A stretch of 64,000 nucleotides of DNA, taken from Nostoc sp. TCL240-02 (lineage in GTDB: Bacteria; Cyanobacteriota; Cyanobacteriia; Cyanobacteriales; Nostocaceae). How positions within the stretch are numbered: position 1 is the first letter of the stretch; each line of letters starts with the position of its first letter. Where the stretch lies: the NCBI RefSeq assembly GCF_013343235.1, contig NZ_CP040094.1, positions 2,480,501 to 2,544,500 on the forward strand, given 5' to 3'. The translations under genes were made by a program, and so were the position numbers. This document shows, piece by piece, positions 10,701-19,555 of the stretch. Under the pieces are notes generated by a model, which made no database searches, was not told the origin of the DNA, and was given only the letters and a program-made list of their open reading frames with translations.

Positions 10701-13700
10701 CCATAAACCTTGATTATCCAAGTCTTCTGGACAATCTCGCTGTGCCATGCCAATCAAGGTGGGATGAGAACCGACTTCTAAAAATACTTTGTAACCTCTG
10801 GTATAAAGTGCTGACATCCCTTGAGCAAAATGGACACTGGCTTGGATATGCTCAACCCAATAGCTGGCACTAGACATCTGTGCATTAGTTATCAAATTCC
10901 CACTAACATTAGAAACGATTTCCAGTTGTGGGGAATGATAGGCGATTTGCTGGGCAACTTGCTGAAAATCTGCCAACATCGATGCCATTAGCGGCGAGTG
11001 GAAGGCATGAGATACTTGCAAAGTTCGCGTTTCGATGCCTTGACTTTCTAGTTTTTGCAAAACTGCTGTTAATGCCTGTATCTCGCCTGAGATAACTAAA
11101 CTTTGCTGTCCGTTATAGGCAGCAATGCTCAGTTGTTGAGGATAGGGGGCAATCAAGGGTTCTACAACTTCTACGCTAGCGAAAACCGCAGCCATACCTC
11201 CTGTTTGCGGTAATTCTTGCATCAGGCGGGCGCGGTGGGCAATCAATTTTAATCCGTCCTCAAGGGAGAAAATACCAGCCACACAAGCAGCCACATATTC
11301 TCCAACACTGTGACCAAGCACCGCAGACGGACGAATACCCCAAGAAATCCACAGTTGTGCCAAGGCGTATTCTAGGACAAATAAGGCTGGTTGAGTGTAG
11401 GCGGTTTGGTCGAGGAGTGGATTTTCTGTGGTGTCAGCAAAGATGACTGATAAGATGGATTTGTTTAGGAAAGGTTGGAGAATGCGATCGCATTCATCCA
11501 ATATCCAACGAAAACCAGGTTGGTTTTCATACAGTTGTCTTCCCATCCCTACATACTGCGACCCTTGCCCAGTAAATAAAAAGGCGCATCTGGTGAAATT
11601 ACCACTATCTACTTGATAGTCATATTCTGCTGACTCCAACTTGGCTTGCATCTCAGCATGAGATGAACCAACAACAGCCAAACGATGAGAAAAATGAGAA
11701 CGTCCAACTTGGGCAGTGTGGGTAATATTAGCCAAAGAAATATCGCCATGCTTGCCCAAATAGTCGATGTATTGTTCAGCTAATTGCCGCAGAGAATTGG
11801 CATGTTTCGCAGAAAGGCAGAGTAAGTGTAAAGGACGCTCAATTGTAATTTCTGCTCCCCTGCTCCCCTGCTCCTTGGTCACTGAGCGTAGTCGAAGTGC
11901 TGCTCCCCCTGCTTTCTCCAAAGGTGCTTCTTGTACAATCACATGAGCATTAGTACCACTCATCCCGAAAGAACTCACCCCAACAATCCGCGCCGAGTCC
12001 TTAACTACCCAAGATTGCCCAGATGTAGGGATACTCAATGGCAATTGCTCCCAAGCAATCATCGGATTAGGTTGTTGCAAGTGCAGGTGTGGCGGAATTT
12101 CTTGATGCTGTAGAGCCAAAACAACTTTCATCAAACCCGCTACCCCAGCCGCCGCTTCCAAATGACCAATGTTAGTTTTAACGGAACTAATTACTAGTGG
12201 CTGTTCCAAAGAACGTCCTGCACAGAGTACAGATGCTAATGCCCCAACCTCAATCGGATCTCCCAAGGATGTACCAGTCCCATGAGCTTCGATGTAACTC
12301 ACCTGCTGGGCTTCTACATTGGCGTTAGCTAATGCTTCATGTAACAATTCTTGTTGCGCTGTTGTACTGGGGACGGTAAAACCACTGCTACGTCCATCAT
12401 GATTCACTGCCGAACCCCGAATTACTGCCAAGATTGGGTCATTATCAGCTAAAGCTTCAGAGAGTCGTTTCAGGACAACTACACCACATCCCTCTCCTCG
12501 AACAAAGCCATTAGCTGAAGCATCAAAGGTTTTACAGCGTCCATCGACAGCTACAGCCTTGGATTTTGATAAGAAAATATTCGTCTCCGGTAGAAGTATC
12601 AAGTTTACGCCACCCGCCAATGCTAAATTGCACTCTCCACGCCGCAGGCTTTGAACTGCTAAATGAATGCTAACCAGCGAGGACGAGCAAGCAGTATCAA
12701 CTACCAAGCTAGGCCCGCGCAGCCCCAAGCTATGAGATATCCTCCCTGCTGCCGCACTACCAATACCGCCAGTACCGTAATAAGCATCAATTGTTTCTGG
12801 ATTTTTGTGCTGAATTTGCAGTTGCATATACTCGTTGGAAATCAGACCAATGAACACGCCTGTCTGACTTCCTACAAGATTCTGTGGTGCAATAGCCGCA
12901 TTTTCTAAAGCTTCCCAACTTACTTCTAACAGTATGCGTTGTTGTGGGTCGAGGCTGATGGCTTCACGGGGACTGATACCGAAAAATTGCGCGTCAAATT
13001 GGTCAATGTCTGCAATAAATCCCCCGTGACGAGTGTACATTTTACCTGGTGTTTCTGGCTCTGAGTCAAAGTAATTATCCAGGTTCCAGCGTTGCGAGGG
13101 AATTTCTGTAATTGCATCGATACCTTTTTGGAGGATTTCCCAGAACTGTTGGGGATTATTTGCACTTCCAGGAAAGCGACAACCCATACCAATAATGGCG
13201 ATATCTTCAGTAGAGACACGATTAATCGCGTCTTTACAAGATTGGGGGAGGTTTTCATGGTTGGTGGAGGGAGAATCTAAACCCAAGACTTCCCTACCCA
13301 AATATTCTGTGAGTGTGGCGATTGTGGGATAATCAAATGCCAAGGTTGCAGCTAGGGAATAAGAATGTCCTAGTTGCGTTTGAATACGGTTTTTTAACTC
13401 AATTGCCATCAGAGATTTCATCCCCAAGGTAGCAAATCCCTCGTTTGGATCGAGTTTCTCTGTTGGTTCCAGTCCCAGAACAGTTGCTACCTCAGTTTGC
13501 ACGTAGGCTTGCAGTTTTTCCCAACGCTGACTAGCTGACACCTCCTCCAGGTTAAGGTTTTGCCAGAGTAGAGATGTGAAATTTTGCGCTTCTAGTGGCT
13601 GAATCTCTACGTCGGGTTTCTGCTGCGGTTCTATCCAGTAACGCTTTCTCTGAAAGGGGTAAGTTGGCAGTTCTACGCGTTGGCGTTGGTAATCTCTGTC

Positions 13701-16298
13701 AAATTCTGCCCAGTTAACATCTGCTCCCTGTACATACAAGGCACTCAGTGTTGATAATACCTGCTGCCAATCCTCAAATCCTTCTTTCAGGGAAGATAAC
13801 CAAATCTCCTCGCTTTGGGGTTGATATCGCTTACCTGCTTCCGCTAAGGTCGAACTCGGCCCTAATTCCAGAAGCAAGTTACAACCTTGAGCAATTAAGG
13901 TATCAACTGCCGTTGAAAATTGTAATGTATCTCGTAGATGATTGCGCCAATGTTGGGGTGCGATCGCCTCCACTAATTTCCCATTCACACTAGAAACCCA
14001 ATTTATCTGCGGTGGGTTGTAGGTGAATGTGGCGGCCAGTTCCTCCATTGCATCCAATATTGGCTCCACGGCTGGAGAGTGAAAGGCTTGATTTATCTTC
14101 AGCTTGAGAAAAGCTATGCCCTCACTTTTCAACTGTTGGAGAATTTGTTGCACAGCTTGACTTTCACCAGCAATTAAGATTTCTTCTTGGCCGTGGATGG
14201 CAGCAATCCCAACCTGATGCTGATAGGTTAATAGTACTTCTGTTACCTTATTTATTGAGGTATATATCCAAGCCATAGCCCCATTTTGCGGTAACTGCTG
14301 CATCAATTGTCCCCGCTTTGCCACTAAAATTAAGGCATCTTCCAAGCTGAGAACACCCGCAACACAAGCAGCGATATATTCACCTAAGCTGTAGCCCATA
14401 ATACAATGTGGCTTGATTCCCCAGGAACGCCACATTTCTGCTAAGGCGAACTCTAGGGCAAACAAAGCAGGTTGGGTGTAGACGGTTTCGTGTAGTAATA
14501 GTTTGCTACCAGATTCAGGATAGAGTATTGATAATAGCGACTTGTTTAAATAAGGGGTGAGTAGGCGATCGCAACGTTCTAGCACCTCACGAAATACAGG
14601 CTGTGTATCGTAGAGTTGACGACCCATATCAACGTATTGCGTTCCCTGTCCTGTAAACAAGAATCCAACTTTAGTAGAGTTCTGTTGACCATAAAACCAT
14701 TCTCCCGCCTCTTGTTCACTGGCGAAGGCTGATAATTCTTGTTGCAAGCCCTGCAATGTATCCGCCGGGATAGCCAAACGATGCTTCAAAGCTGCTCTAC
14801 CTACATTCGCTGAGTAGCAAATATCAGGCAGAGAAATATTGACAGATTTAGCAATATGTGTGTTGTAAAGACTAGCTAATTCTCGTAATGCCTTTTCATT
14901 GTTAGCTGATAGCGTCAACAGATGTAACGGCCTTTCTATTAATTTTGAATTTTGAATTTTGAATTTTGAATTATTAACCGGTGGTTCTTCTAAAACAAGA
15001 TGGGCATTAGTTCCCCCCAAACCAAAGGAATTGATTCCAGCCAAACGAGGTGTATCATTCAATTCCCAAGGACTGACTGTGGTGGGAATGATAAAGGGAA
15101 AATCATCACCAATGTCTGGATTTAGGGTTTGAAAATGCAGGTGTGGTGGAATTTCTTGGTGTTGGAAACACAGTAAAACTTTAATTAAACCAGCAATTCC
15201 CGCAGCCGGTTCTAAATGTCCAATGTTGGTTTTAACGGAACTGAGAAAACACGGTAGAGTATCCCCCTCTGGTCGCAAAACTGCTTTGAGGGCGCTGGCT
15301 TCCGTCACATCAGCCAAGGGTGTGCCGACTCCATGGGCTTCAATATAGCTAATTTGTTGTGGTTCAACTCCAGCATTTGCCAACGCCTGACTGATAACTG
15401 ACTGCTGTGCTAGTTGATTGGGTGCAGTCAAGTTTTTCCCAAAGCCATTTTGATTAACGGCTGAACCCCGGATAATTCCTAAAATCTGGTCTTTGTCCCT
15501 AATTGCATCTTCTAGACGCTTGAGCAAAACTAAACCGCAACCTTCACCCCGCACGTAACCATCAGCCGCCGCATCAAAACTTTTGCAACAATTATCTGAT
15601 GTCATTATCCAAGCTTGGGATAATCCGATGTTAGCTTTGGGTGACAAAATCAGGTTAACAGCCCCTACCAAAGCTTGGTCAATTTCTCCGGTTTGCAAAC
15701 TTTGGCAGGCAAGATGGATGGCAACCAGGGATGAAGAACAGCCAGTGTCTAATGCTAGACTCGGCCCTTGCCAACCAAAGAAGTAAGACAGGCGATTCAC
15801 TGTTGTACAGAGGGCATTGCCTGTCACATAATAAGCATTTAGTTGAGTCAAATCCTCAAAGCAAACATTGGCATAATCGTTGCTACCAATGCCTATGTAT
15901 ACTCCCGTTTGACTTCCTGAAACTTGTTGCGGATTTAAACCAGCATTTTCTAAAGTCTCCCAAGCTACCTCTAGTAACAAACGCTGCTGCGGGTCTGTAC
16001 TTGCGGCTTCACCGGGAGAAATGCCGAAGAATTTAGCGTCAAACTGGTCTACATTTTCCAGAAACCCTCCCCAACGGCTATTCATCGTTCCAGGGGTCGC
16101 CAAATCGGGGTCGTAGAGGTCATCCACTGACCAACGATTGGCGGGAACTTGTGTAACAGCATTCATCCCATCCCGCAGTAGCTGCCAGAACGCGGCAGGA
16201 TTTTTCGCCCCAGGAAATCGGCATCCCATACCAATAACAGCGATGCCTACGGTGGGCAAAGCCAACGCTTCCTTTTTTTGTTGTTTAATGTTGTTCAT
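7722..16298 (-). CDS. Bimodular type I PKS, KS-AT-ACP-KS-AT-DH-KR-ACP
   Basis: 2858 residues, two modules. Module 1: KS (about 15-440) with DTGCSSSL; AT (about 520-830) with the variant motifs GYSLGEY and QAFHSP; ACP (about 905-980) with GMKSL, where lysine replaces the usual Asp before the phosphopantetheine serine. It has no reducing domain, so it should leave a beta-ketone, the kind of group HMGS cassettes act on. Module 2: KS with [10 protein letters not shown] with GHSVGEY and HAFHSP; DH with DHRIYGSIVAPGAF (catalytic His) and HPGLIDSCLR, where the usual DxxxQ/H reads DxxxR; KR with TYLITGGLGGLG, HAAGILNDG and FSSVASVLGTTGQANYAAAN; ACP with GLDSL. The tail (about 2825-2858) is a docking segment. 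Start ATG 16298. The gene directly follows the HMGS cassette ACP. Several linkers contain in-frame genomic repeats (see separate entries). Confidence 0.95.
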   Translation of the reverse strand: MNNIKQQKKEALALPTVGIAVIGMGCRFPGAKNPAAFWQLLRDGMNAVTQVPANRWSVDDLYDPDLATPGTMNSRWGGFLENVDQFDAKFFGISPGEAASTDPQQRLLLEVAWETLENAGLNPQQVSGSQTGVYIGIGSNDYANVCFEDLTQLNAYYVTGNALCTTVNRLSYFFGWQGPSLALDTGCSSSLVAIHLACQSLQTGEIDQALVGAVNLILSPKANIGLSQAWIMTSDNCCKSFDAAADGYVRGEGCGLVLLKRLEDAIRDKDQILGIIRGSAVNQNGFGKNLTAPNQLAQQSVISQALANAGVEPQQISYIEAHGVGTPLADVTEASALKAVLRPEGDTLPCFLSSVKTNIGHLEPAAGIAGLIKVLLCFQHQEIPPHLHFQTLNPDIGDDFPFIIPTTVSPWELNDTPRLAGINSFGLGGTNAHLVLEEPPVNNSKFKIQNSKLIERPLHLLTLSANNEKALRELASLYNTHIAKSVNISLPDICYSANVGRAALKHRLAIPADTLQGLQQELSAFASEQEAGEWFYGQQNSTKVGFLFTGQGTQYVDMGRQLYDTQPVFREVLERCDRLLTPYLNKSLLSILYPESGSKLLLHETVYTQPALFALEFALAEMWRSWGIKPHCIMGYSLGEYIAACVAGVLSLEDALILVAKRGQLMQQLPQNGAMAWIYTSINKVTEVLLTYQHQVGIAAIHGQEEILIAGESQAVQQILQQLKSEGIAFLKLKINQAFHSPAVEPILDAMEELAATFTYNPPQINWVSSVNGKLVEAIAPQHWRNHLRDTLQFSTAVDTLIAQGCNLLLELGPSSTLAEAGKRYQPQSEEIWLSSLKEGFEDWQQVLSTLSALYVQGADVNWAEFDRDYQRQRVELPTYPFQRKRYWIEPQQKPDVEIQPLEAQNFTSLLWQNLNLEEVSASQRWEKLQAYVQTEVATVLGLEPTEKLDPNEGFATLGMKSLMAIELKNRIQTQLGHSYSLAATLAFDYPTIATLTEYLGREVLGLDSPSTNHENLPQSCKDAINRVSTEDIAIIGMGCRFPGSANNPQQFWEILQKGIDAITEIPSQRWNLDNYFDSEPETPGKMYTRHGGFIADIDQFDAQFFGISPREAISLDPQQRILLEVSWEALENAAIAPQNLVGSQTGVFIGLISNEYMQLQIQHKNPETIDAYYGTGGIGSAAAGRISHSLGLRGPSLVVDTACSSSLVSIHLAVQSLRRGECNLALAGGVNLILLPETNIFLSKSKAVAVDGRCKTFDASANGFVRGEGCGVVVLKRLSEALADNDPILAVIRGSAVNHDGRSSGFTVPSTTAQQELLHEALANANVEAQQVSYIEAHGTGTSLGDPIEVGALASVLCAGRSLEQPLVISSVKTNIGHLEAAAGVAGLMKVVLALQHQEIPPHLHLQQPNPMIAWEQLPLSIPTSGQSWVVKDSARIVGVSSFGMSGTNAHVIVQEAPLEKAGGAALRLRSVTKEQGSRGAEITIERPLHLLCLSAKHANSLRQLAEQYIDYLGKHGDISLANITHTAQVGRSHFSHRLAVVGSSHAEMQAKLESAEYDYQVDSGNFTRCAFLFTGQGSQYVGMGRQLYENQPGFRWILDECDRILQPFLNKSILSVIFADTTENPLLDQTAYTQPALFVLEYALAQLWISWGIRPSAVLGHSVGEYVAACVAGIFSLEDGLKLIAHRARLMQELPQTGGMAAVFASVEVVEPLIAPYPQQLSIAAYNGQQSLVISGEIQALTAVLQKLESQGIETRTLQVSHAFHSPLMASMLADFQQVAQQIAYHSPQLEIVSNVSGNLITNAQMSSASYWVEHIQASVHFAQGMSALYTRGYKVFLEVGSHPTLIGMAQRDCPEDLDNQGLWLASLRKGKEDWQQILESLSQLYLQGVEVDWLGFDNGYTRNKVILPNYPWQHQRYWFENTAKKLVVHSQLHPLLGQRLHSPLFKSLVFDSEFHTNNLPFLADHRIYGSIVAPGAFYIAMLTLAGEQIFGTNAVSLQQITFREPLIIPENSSVKVQLILQLGKNQDYTFELFSLESDEQWCLHATGELSTLSATRETWSWVEIQARCPEKSTGSQVFYQDVGDAGLDLGVTFQWIGDFWRRDGEAICQMQLPPGCESETKLYPLHPGLIDSCLRLLGGTLPAEIRDADVYVPISLGGFHLWQNLDLSQPVWCHARLQTNNPEVIVGDVQLLDESGQAIAQFSELCLKRSPQQALLKQPNLQDWLYQITWQLQERTITQSPLVPQQQYWILLIDEDAVGEELVKLLQAQGESFVVVIPGDTYKSLEASKIYINPAEPQHFDRLLQEVSIKPGIALHIVHLWSLATGNLLDSTQIRVCGSVLHLTQALARINSPLARLWLISRGSQSINLQSEIALSQTPLWGLGRVIATEYSEVFAGLIDLDPQSSTVEAVTQLWEELSHPELGEQVALRGNQRYVSRLQRVPNIIDFSTSFNPSLGTYLITGGLGGLGLTVANWLVERGVQHLVLVGRRSPSDKDKSAIASWENTGVQVTVAQADITQLEQVQTVLNSIEPQFPLRGVIHAAGILNDGILLQQNWERFTRVMAPKIQGAWNLHILTQDKPLELFVLFSSVASVLGTTGQANYAAANAFLDGLADYRRSQGLAGLSINWGAWAEVGMAATSTGSPVGVEKILPQQGLQILAALTHQANAGQVAVLPVRWSKFITHYYTQKVPPLLSEFVDSRQTQETAQPVLAAKPDILRQLQEAHPADIQQILFNYIRDEVAKILRLNSSEELQPRQRLFEVGLDSLMAIELRNRLQSSLESSLPTTLLFDYPTLETLTKYLTNDVLAIQTASPPPKSDRSDIEISDIQQLSQIELERSLAAELDNIDELMKKI
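11848..11925. repeat. In-frame repeat (GGGGAGCA and CACTGAGCGTAGTCGAAGTG) in KS-AT linker
   Basis: In the KS-AT linker of module 2 of the PKS at 7722-16298 there is a run of CCCCTGCTCC units followed by the interspersed element CACTGAGCGTAGTCGAAGTG and CCCCCTGC, read as KAGGAALRLRSVTKEQGSRG. The same composite occurs in the linker at 20640-20780. Confidence 0.85.
13211..13240. repeat. In-frame copy of palindromic repeat GAGACRCGATTAATCGCGTCT
   Basis: Palindromic element (TAGAGACACGATTAATCGCGTC) read as CKDAINRVSTEDIAII in the linker just before KS2 of the PKS at 7722-16298. Related copies lie at 23561-23593 (also in frame) and at 16362-16382 (between genes). Confidence 0.75.
14939..14972. 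repeat. In-frame short tandem repeat (TTTTGAA)n in KS-AT linker
   Basis: Third copy of the TTTTGAA tract, in the KS-AT linker of module 1 of the PKS at 7722-16298, again read as [19 protein letters not shown]. Confidence 0.9.
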
Positions 16299-16301
16299 AA
16301 C

Positions 16302-16382
16302 AGGGGGACTGGGGACTGGGGATTAGGGACTAGTATTTGGACTCAGCACTCTTAACTCTTGTATAGACGCAATTAATCGCGT
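16302..16382. repeat. Intergenic STRR (GGGGACT) and palindromic repeat
   Basis: The 95-bp gap between the free ACP and the next PKS consists largely of GGGGACTGGGGACTGGGGATT-type heptamers (16302-16333) and a copy of TAGACGCAATTAATCGCGT (16362-16382). Both are interspersed repeat types common in filamentous cyanobacteria. No promoter is evident. Confidence 0.75.
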
Positions 16383-16393
16383 TTTAGCACTTT

Positions 16394-16657
16394 TCAGCCT
16401 TGCTGAATCTTGACTTCAGCAAGTAAGTCTACAAGTTCTTGAATGTTCTTAACACTGCCGAGTTTGGTTCTAGGAACTTTCACTTTTAACTCTCTCATCG
16501 AAGCTGAGGCAATCTCTACTGCATCTAAACTGGTAGCACCCAAATCGCGCATTGACTTTGTTGGGTCGATGTTTGCATTTTCCAAACCTTCGATGTTCAA
16601 GCGCATGTGTTTGTTAACTACATTCAGGACTTGTTGCTCAATTGTTTGTTGCACCAT
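16394..16657 (-). CDS. Stand-alone acyl carrier protein of the HMGS cassette
   Basis: 87-residue carrier protein. The phosphopantetheine attachment serine is Ser43 in DLGATSLDAVEIA, within the usual four-helix ACP length. It resembles the discrete donor ACPs that travel with HMG-CoA-synthase cassettes (the CurB type in curacin, AcpK in bacillaene), whose job is to present acetyl-ACP to HMGS. It is the last of four cassette genes (HMGS, ECH1, ECH2, ACP) and is followed after 95 bp of repeat-rich DNA by a PKS whose first module makes a beta-ketone. Start ATG 16657 has a strong ribosome-binding site (AGGAG, about 7 bases upstream). The family assignment as ACP is firm; the donor role is inferred from gene order. 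Confidence 0.88.
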   Translation of the reverse strand: MVQQTIEQQVLNVVNKHMRLNIEGLENANIDPTKSMRDLGATSLDAVEIASASMRELKVKVPRTKLGSVKNIQELVDLLAEVKIQQG

Positions 16658-16716
16658 GATTTTTCTCCTAATCTCTAAAAAGAATAATTAAATGCCGATA
16701 CAATCTACTGTTTTTG

Positions 16717-17463
16717 TTAGGAAATATACATATCTTTGACAATAGATTGGGTGTCGGGATGATTAAAACATACAGTATGCATGAGATGTTCGCGGGACAT
16801 AGCCTCTTGTAAAGCACGTTGGCGGGGAAGTGCTAAGGTATCCTTGAGCATTTCCAATACGTGCTTGGGTTTTTCGGCAATGCTGCGGGCGATATCCATC
16901 GCTACTTCCATTACTTTTTGTTTGCGAACGACATCATTAAATAGCCTTCTTCCTTGTAGTTCTCTACCTTTATAAAGTTTGGCAGTAAAGATCATTTCAT
17001 GGGCAAATAATGGCCCAACTAGTAATGAAAGTAAAGATGTTGTTCCCATTCCAGGGGTAAATCCTAATCCAGTAAAATTCACGCCATAGCGACTTTCTTC
17101 AGCTGCTACAATTACATCGCAACATAAGGCAATTAATAATCCGCCTCCTACCGCGTGTCCTTCCATTGCTGCAATTATGGGAACAGGAAACCGTAATAGT
17201 TGTGTTGGTAGTAAGAGGTCTTTAACTTCTGTGTCACCACGCAGCAATTTTTGCAGTACATCTAAGCTAGCACCACCACAAAAAACATTAGGAAGACCTG
17301 TTAGTAATAATACCTTTAAATGAGGAATTTTGGCACATTCTGCTATCTTTTCTAATAAAATATCAACCAACTCATCTGTAAGTTGATTATCGTTTTGTGG
17401 ATCGTTTAAATTGATTTGATAAATCCCATCTTCTAAACATGAAAGAGTTACAATTTCGGACAT
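16717..17463 (-). CDS. Enoyl-CoA hydratase-like decarboxylase (ECH2) of beta-branching cassette
   Basis: 248-residue crotonase-fold protein with FCGGASLD (oxyanion-hole segment, about residues 61-68) and GHAVGGGLLIALCCDVIVA (second oxyanion glycine, about 103-121). The C-terminal stretch SREHLMHTVCFNHPD resembles the ECH2 group (CurF ECH2, PksI), which decarboxylates the 3-methylglutaconyl-ACP left by ECH1 and so finishes a beta-methyl or exomethylene branch. It lies 65 bp after ECH1 and before the cassette ACP, the expected cassette content. Start ATG 17463. Assignment as ECH2 rather than ECH1 rests on these motifs and on gene order; whether it gives an alpha,beta or beta,gamma double bond cannot be told. 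Confidence 0.85.
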   Translation of the reverse strand: MSEIVTLSCLEDGIYQINLNDPQNDNQLTDELVDILLEKIAECAKIPHLKVLLLTGLPNVFCGGASLDVLQKLLRGDTEVKDLLLPTQLLRFPVPIIAAMEGHAVGGGLLIALCCDVIVAAEESRYGVNFTGLGFTPGMGTTSLLSLLVGPLFAHEMIFTAKLYKGRELQGRRLFNDVVRKQKVMEVAMDIARSIAEKPKHVLEMLKDTLALPRQRALQEAMSREHLMHTVCFNHPDTQSIVKDMYIS

Positions 17464-17528
17464 AATATTAATTTGTAATTCGGAGTTAGTAATTAAGAGA
17501 GTCAGAATCTAGCTTTATATTTGTAGGC

Positions 17529-18338
17529 TTATTTTGGATAATTAGTTCTATTCCTCCTATATTTTTGAAACCAGGGTGGTGAATAGCCTTCACTAAACTG
17601 ATGGATGGCTGTGGTAATTTGGGGTTGTTCTAACCATTTCTGTAGGCGTTGCATGGCGAATTCAGTTTGGTGTCGCAAATCTTGACCGATAAATGTGTCA
17701 AAATATTGTTTGCTTTCAGCGATCGCTTCCGGTGAAGAATAAAATAAACGTTGAATCTGGCGGTTGAGTGTATCGTTCATCCCATCACTAGCTATTTCGT
17801 CCACCAGTCCCCAATTTTTGGCTTCGTTTCCATCAATACCTCTGGAACTAAGGGTGAGATATTTCACCTGGGAGGAGGAAAGACGACACAATAAAAAGGG
17901 CGTAATTACCGCAGGAATCATCCCCACCAAGACTTCTGACAGCATGAATAGGACATTTTCCTCGGCGAGTACGATGTCGGAGGCGGCGACTATACCCACA
18001 CCACCACCTGTAACATTACCTGTCACACAGGTGATGACTGGTCTAGGAGAACTATAAATTAGTAACAGGCAATCACGAAAGGCTTGCAGTGGCGCTAAAT
18101 TAGGACGGGAACCATTAGCAAAGATGGCGTTAAAATCCATCCCTGTACAAAAGTCAGCACCTATGCTAGAAATTACAATAACTCGACAAGTTGGGTCAGC
18201 AATCGCATTTTGCAAAGCTTGATAAAACTCTGCCAACATCTCGCCGTTCAAGGCATTACCAGCTTCTGGCGCTGATAATGTGATGTGAGCGACTCCTGAA
18301 TCTATTTGATACTCAATTGCTTTTAACTTTAGCTCCAT
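17529..18338 (-). CDS. Enoyl-CoA hydratase-like dehydratase (ECH1) of beta-branching cassette
   Basis: 269-residue crotonase-superfamily protein. It has the ECH1-type segment GADFCTGMDF (about residues 60-69) and NVTGGGVGIVAASDIVLAE (about 108-126). In HMGS cassettes this enzyme (CurE, PksH) dehydrates the 3-hydroxy-3-methylglutaryl-ACP intermediate made by HMGS. The start ATG (18338) overlaps the end of the HMGS gene by 10 bases (ATGGAGCTAA), indicating translational coupling. The next gene is the decarboxylating partner ECH2. Confidence 0.86.
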   Translation of the reverse strand: MELKLKAIEYQIDSGVAHITLSAPEAGNALNGEMLAEFYQALQNAIADPTCRVIVISSIGADFCTGMDFNAIFANGSRPNLAPLQAFRDCLLLIYSSPRPVITCVTGNVTGGGVGIVAASDIVLAEENVLFMLSEVLVGMIPAVITPFLLCRLSSSQVKYLTLSSRGIDGNEAKNWGLVDEIASDGMNDTLNRQIQRLFYSSPEAIAESKQYFDTFIGQDLRHQTEFAMQRLQKWLEQPQITTAIHQFSEGYSPPWFQKYRRNRTNYPK

Positions 18339-19555
18339 TCGTATTGCCTGTAGTAATTTTTTACCTGTTTTAATACCAGCAGTTCCTGTCCGGCATAGAG
18401 TTTGTCATAAGCTTCTTGGAAACTGTCTCTTTTGGGTTGATAATCAGGCGCATCAATATACTTTTCTCGTGCGTATTCCAAAAGTTCGTATTCCATCAGA
18501 GATAATGGCAAACGTTCTTGCAAATGATGGTCAATATTCAAAGAACGGATGTATTCAATTGCACCCGGACTGACAGTGCCGCGATAAAATTCACCTTGAC
18601 AACCAGAACCGTAGGCAAAAATCGAAATGCGATCGCCTGCGTGTAAATCCTTGGCATAGTGTAACAAACTCAGCAAACACAAGAATGTAGATGAGCCATA
18701 AGTACTACCTACCTGCTGGGCGAAGTAAATACCTTCCTGTACCTTTTTTTGATAATTCTCCTCATAGATTTTCGAGTCGTTAACTTCTAATAAACTCAGC
18801 AAAGTCCGATGCGCTTGTAAGGGCATTCCCGGAAATGGTGTGTGATAAATATGTTTTTGGAAATCTTTGTCATAATCTACTCCCCCCACAAGTTTTTCGT
18901 AGTGGGTGTAAGAAGCTTCCAAAGCGTCTAGATAAGAGTAAAGACTGGTTTGATTGTCGCCAATTTCGACTCTCGCAGTCGGACGGAAGGTATCAGAAAT
19001 TTCGTCAGTCCAAAAGCCTGCGGGATGCAAGTCAATTTCAAATACCTTGGGGTCGGTGCTAATTAGCATGGCAATAGCCGCACCACCGCCAATAAAATTA
19101 TCACGGTCATCAAGATGGGGACGGCTATAGTCACAGCCGATAACTAATACCTTTTTACCAGGGGTAAGTCCTCCTTGCAGCCACATTGCTGCGGTTTTGA
19201 CGGCTGCTGTCAACCCGTAGCAGGCGTGTTTGAGTTCAAAGCTGCGGCAATTAGGAGGTAAATTACAATACCGATGCACCCAAGTAGATACAGGTTTGCC
19301 AAAATCTACAGCCGATTCTGTCGCCACAATCAACAGTTCGATATCCCGCGCATCTTCTGGGGAAAGGAGCCGCTTGGCTGCATTCACCGATAAGGTGACT
19401 GTATCCTCGTAAGCAGGAATTACAGAACGTGTCTTTACTTTTACTTGTTTAGACACGTAATCCAAATCTTTACCTTGTAAATTAGCTAATTCCAGGGCAT
19501 CAGCACAGAAACGGCCAGCGTATAAATTAATTTTCTCGATTCCTACTCGTTGCAT
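18329..19555 (-). CDS. HMG-CoA synthase-like enzyme for polyketide beta-branching
   Basis: 408-residue member of the HMGCS family used in polyketide beta-alkylation (CurD, PksG type). It adds the alpha-carbon of an acyl-ACP to the beta-keto group of the growing chain. All three catalytic residues are visible: Glu80 (VATESAVDFGKP), Cys112 (ELKHACYGLTAAV) and His238 (HIYHTPFPGMP). It opens a coupled cassette HMGS-ECH1-ECH2-ACP. The start ATG 19555 lies inside the last codons of the upstream PKS (13-base overlap) and has a near-perfect ribosome-binding site AAGGAGG seven bases upstream, also within the PKS coding sequence. Unlike most such cassettes, no KS-type malonyl-ACP decarboxylase is adjacent. 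Confidence 0.95.
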   Translation of the reverse strand: MQRVGIEKINLYAGRFCADALELANLQGKDLDYVSKQVKVKTRSVIPAYEDTVTLSVNAAKRLLSPEDARDIELLIVATESAVDFGKPVSTWVHRYCNLPPNCRSFELKHACYGLTAAVKTAAMWLQGGLTPGKKVLVIGCDYSRPHLDDRDNFIGGGAAIAMLISTDPKVFEIDLHPAGFWTDEISDTFRPTARVEIGDNQTSLYSYLDALEASYTHYEKLVGGVDYDKDFQKHIYHTPFPGMPLQAHRTLLSLLEVNDSKIYEENYQKKVQEGIYFAQQVGSTYGSSTFLCLLSLLHYAKDLHAGDRISIFAYGSGCQGEFYRGTVSPGAIEYIRSLNIDHHLQERLPLSLMEYELLEYAREKYIDAPDYQPKRDSFQEAYDKLYAGQELLVLKQVKNYYRQYEWS

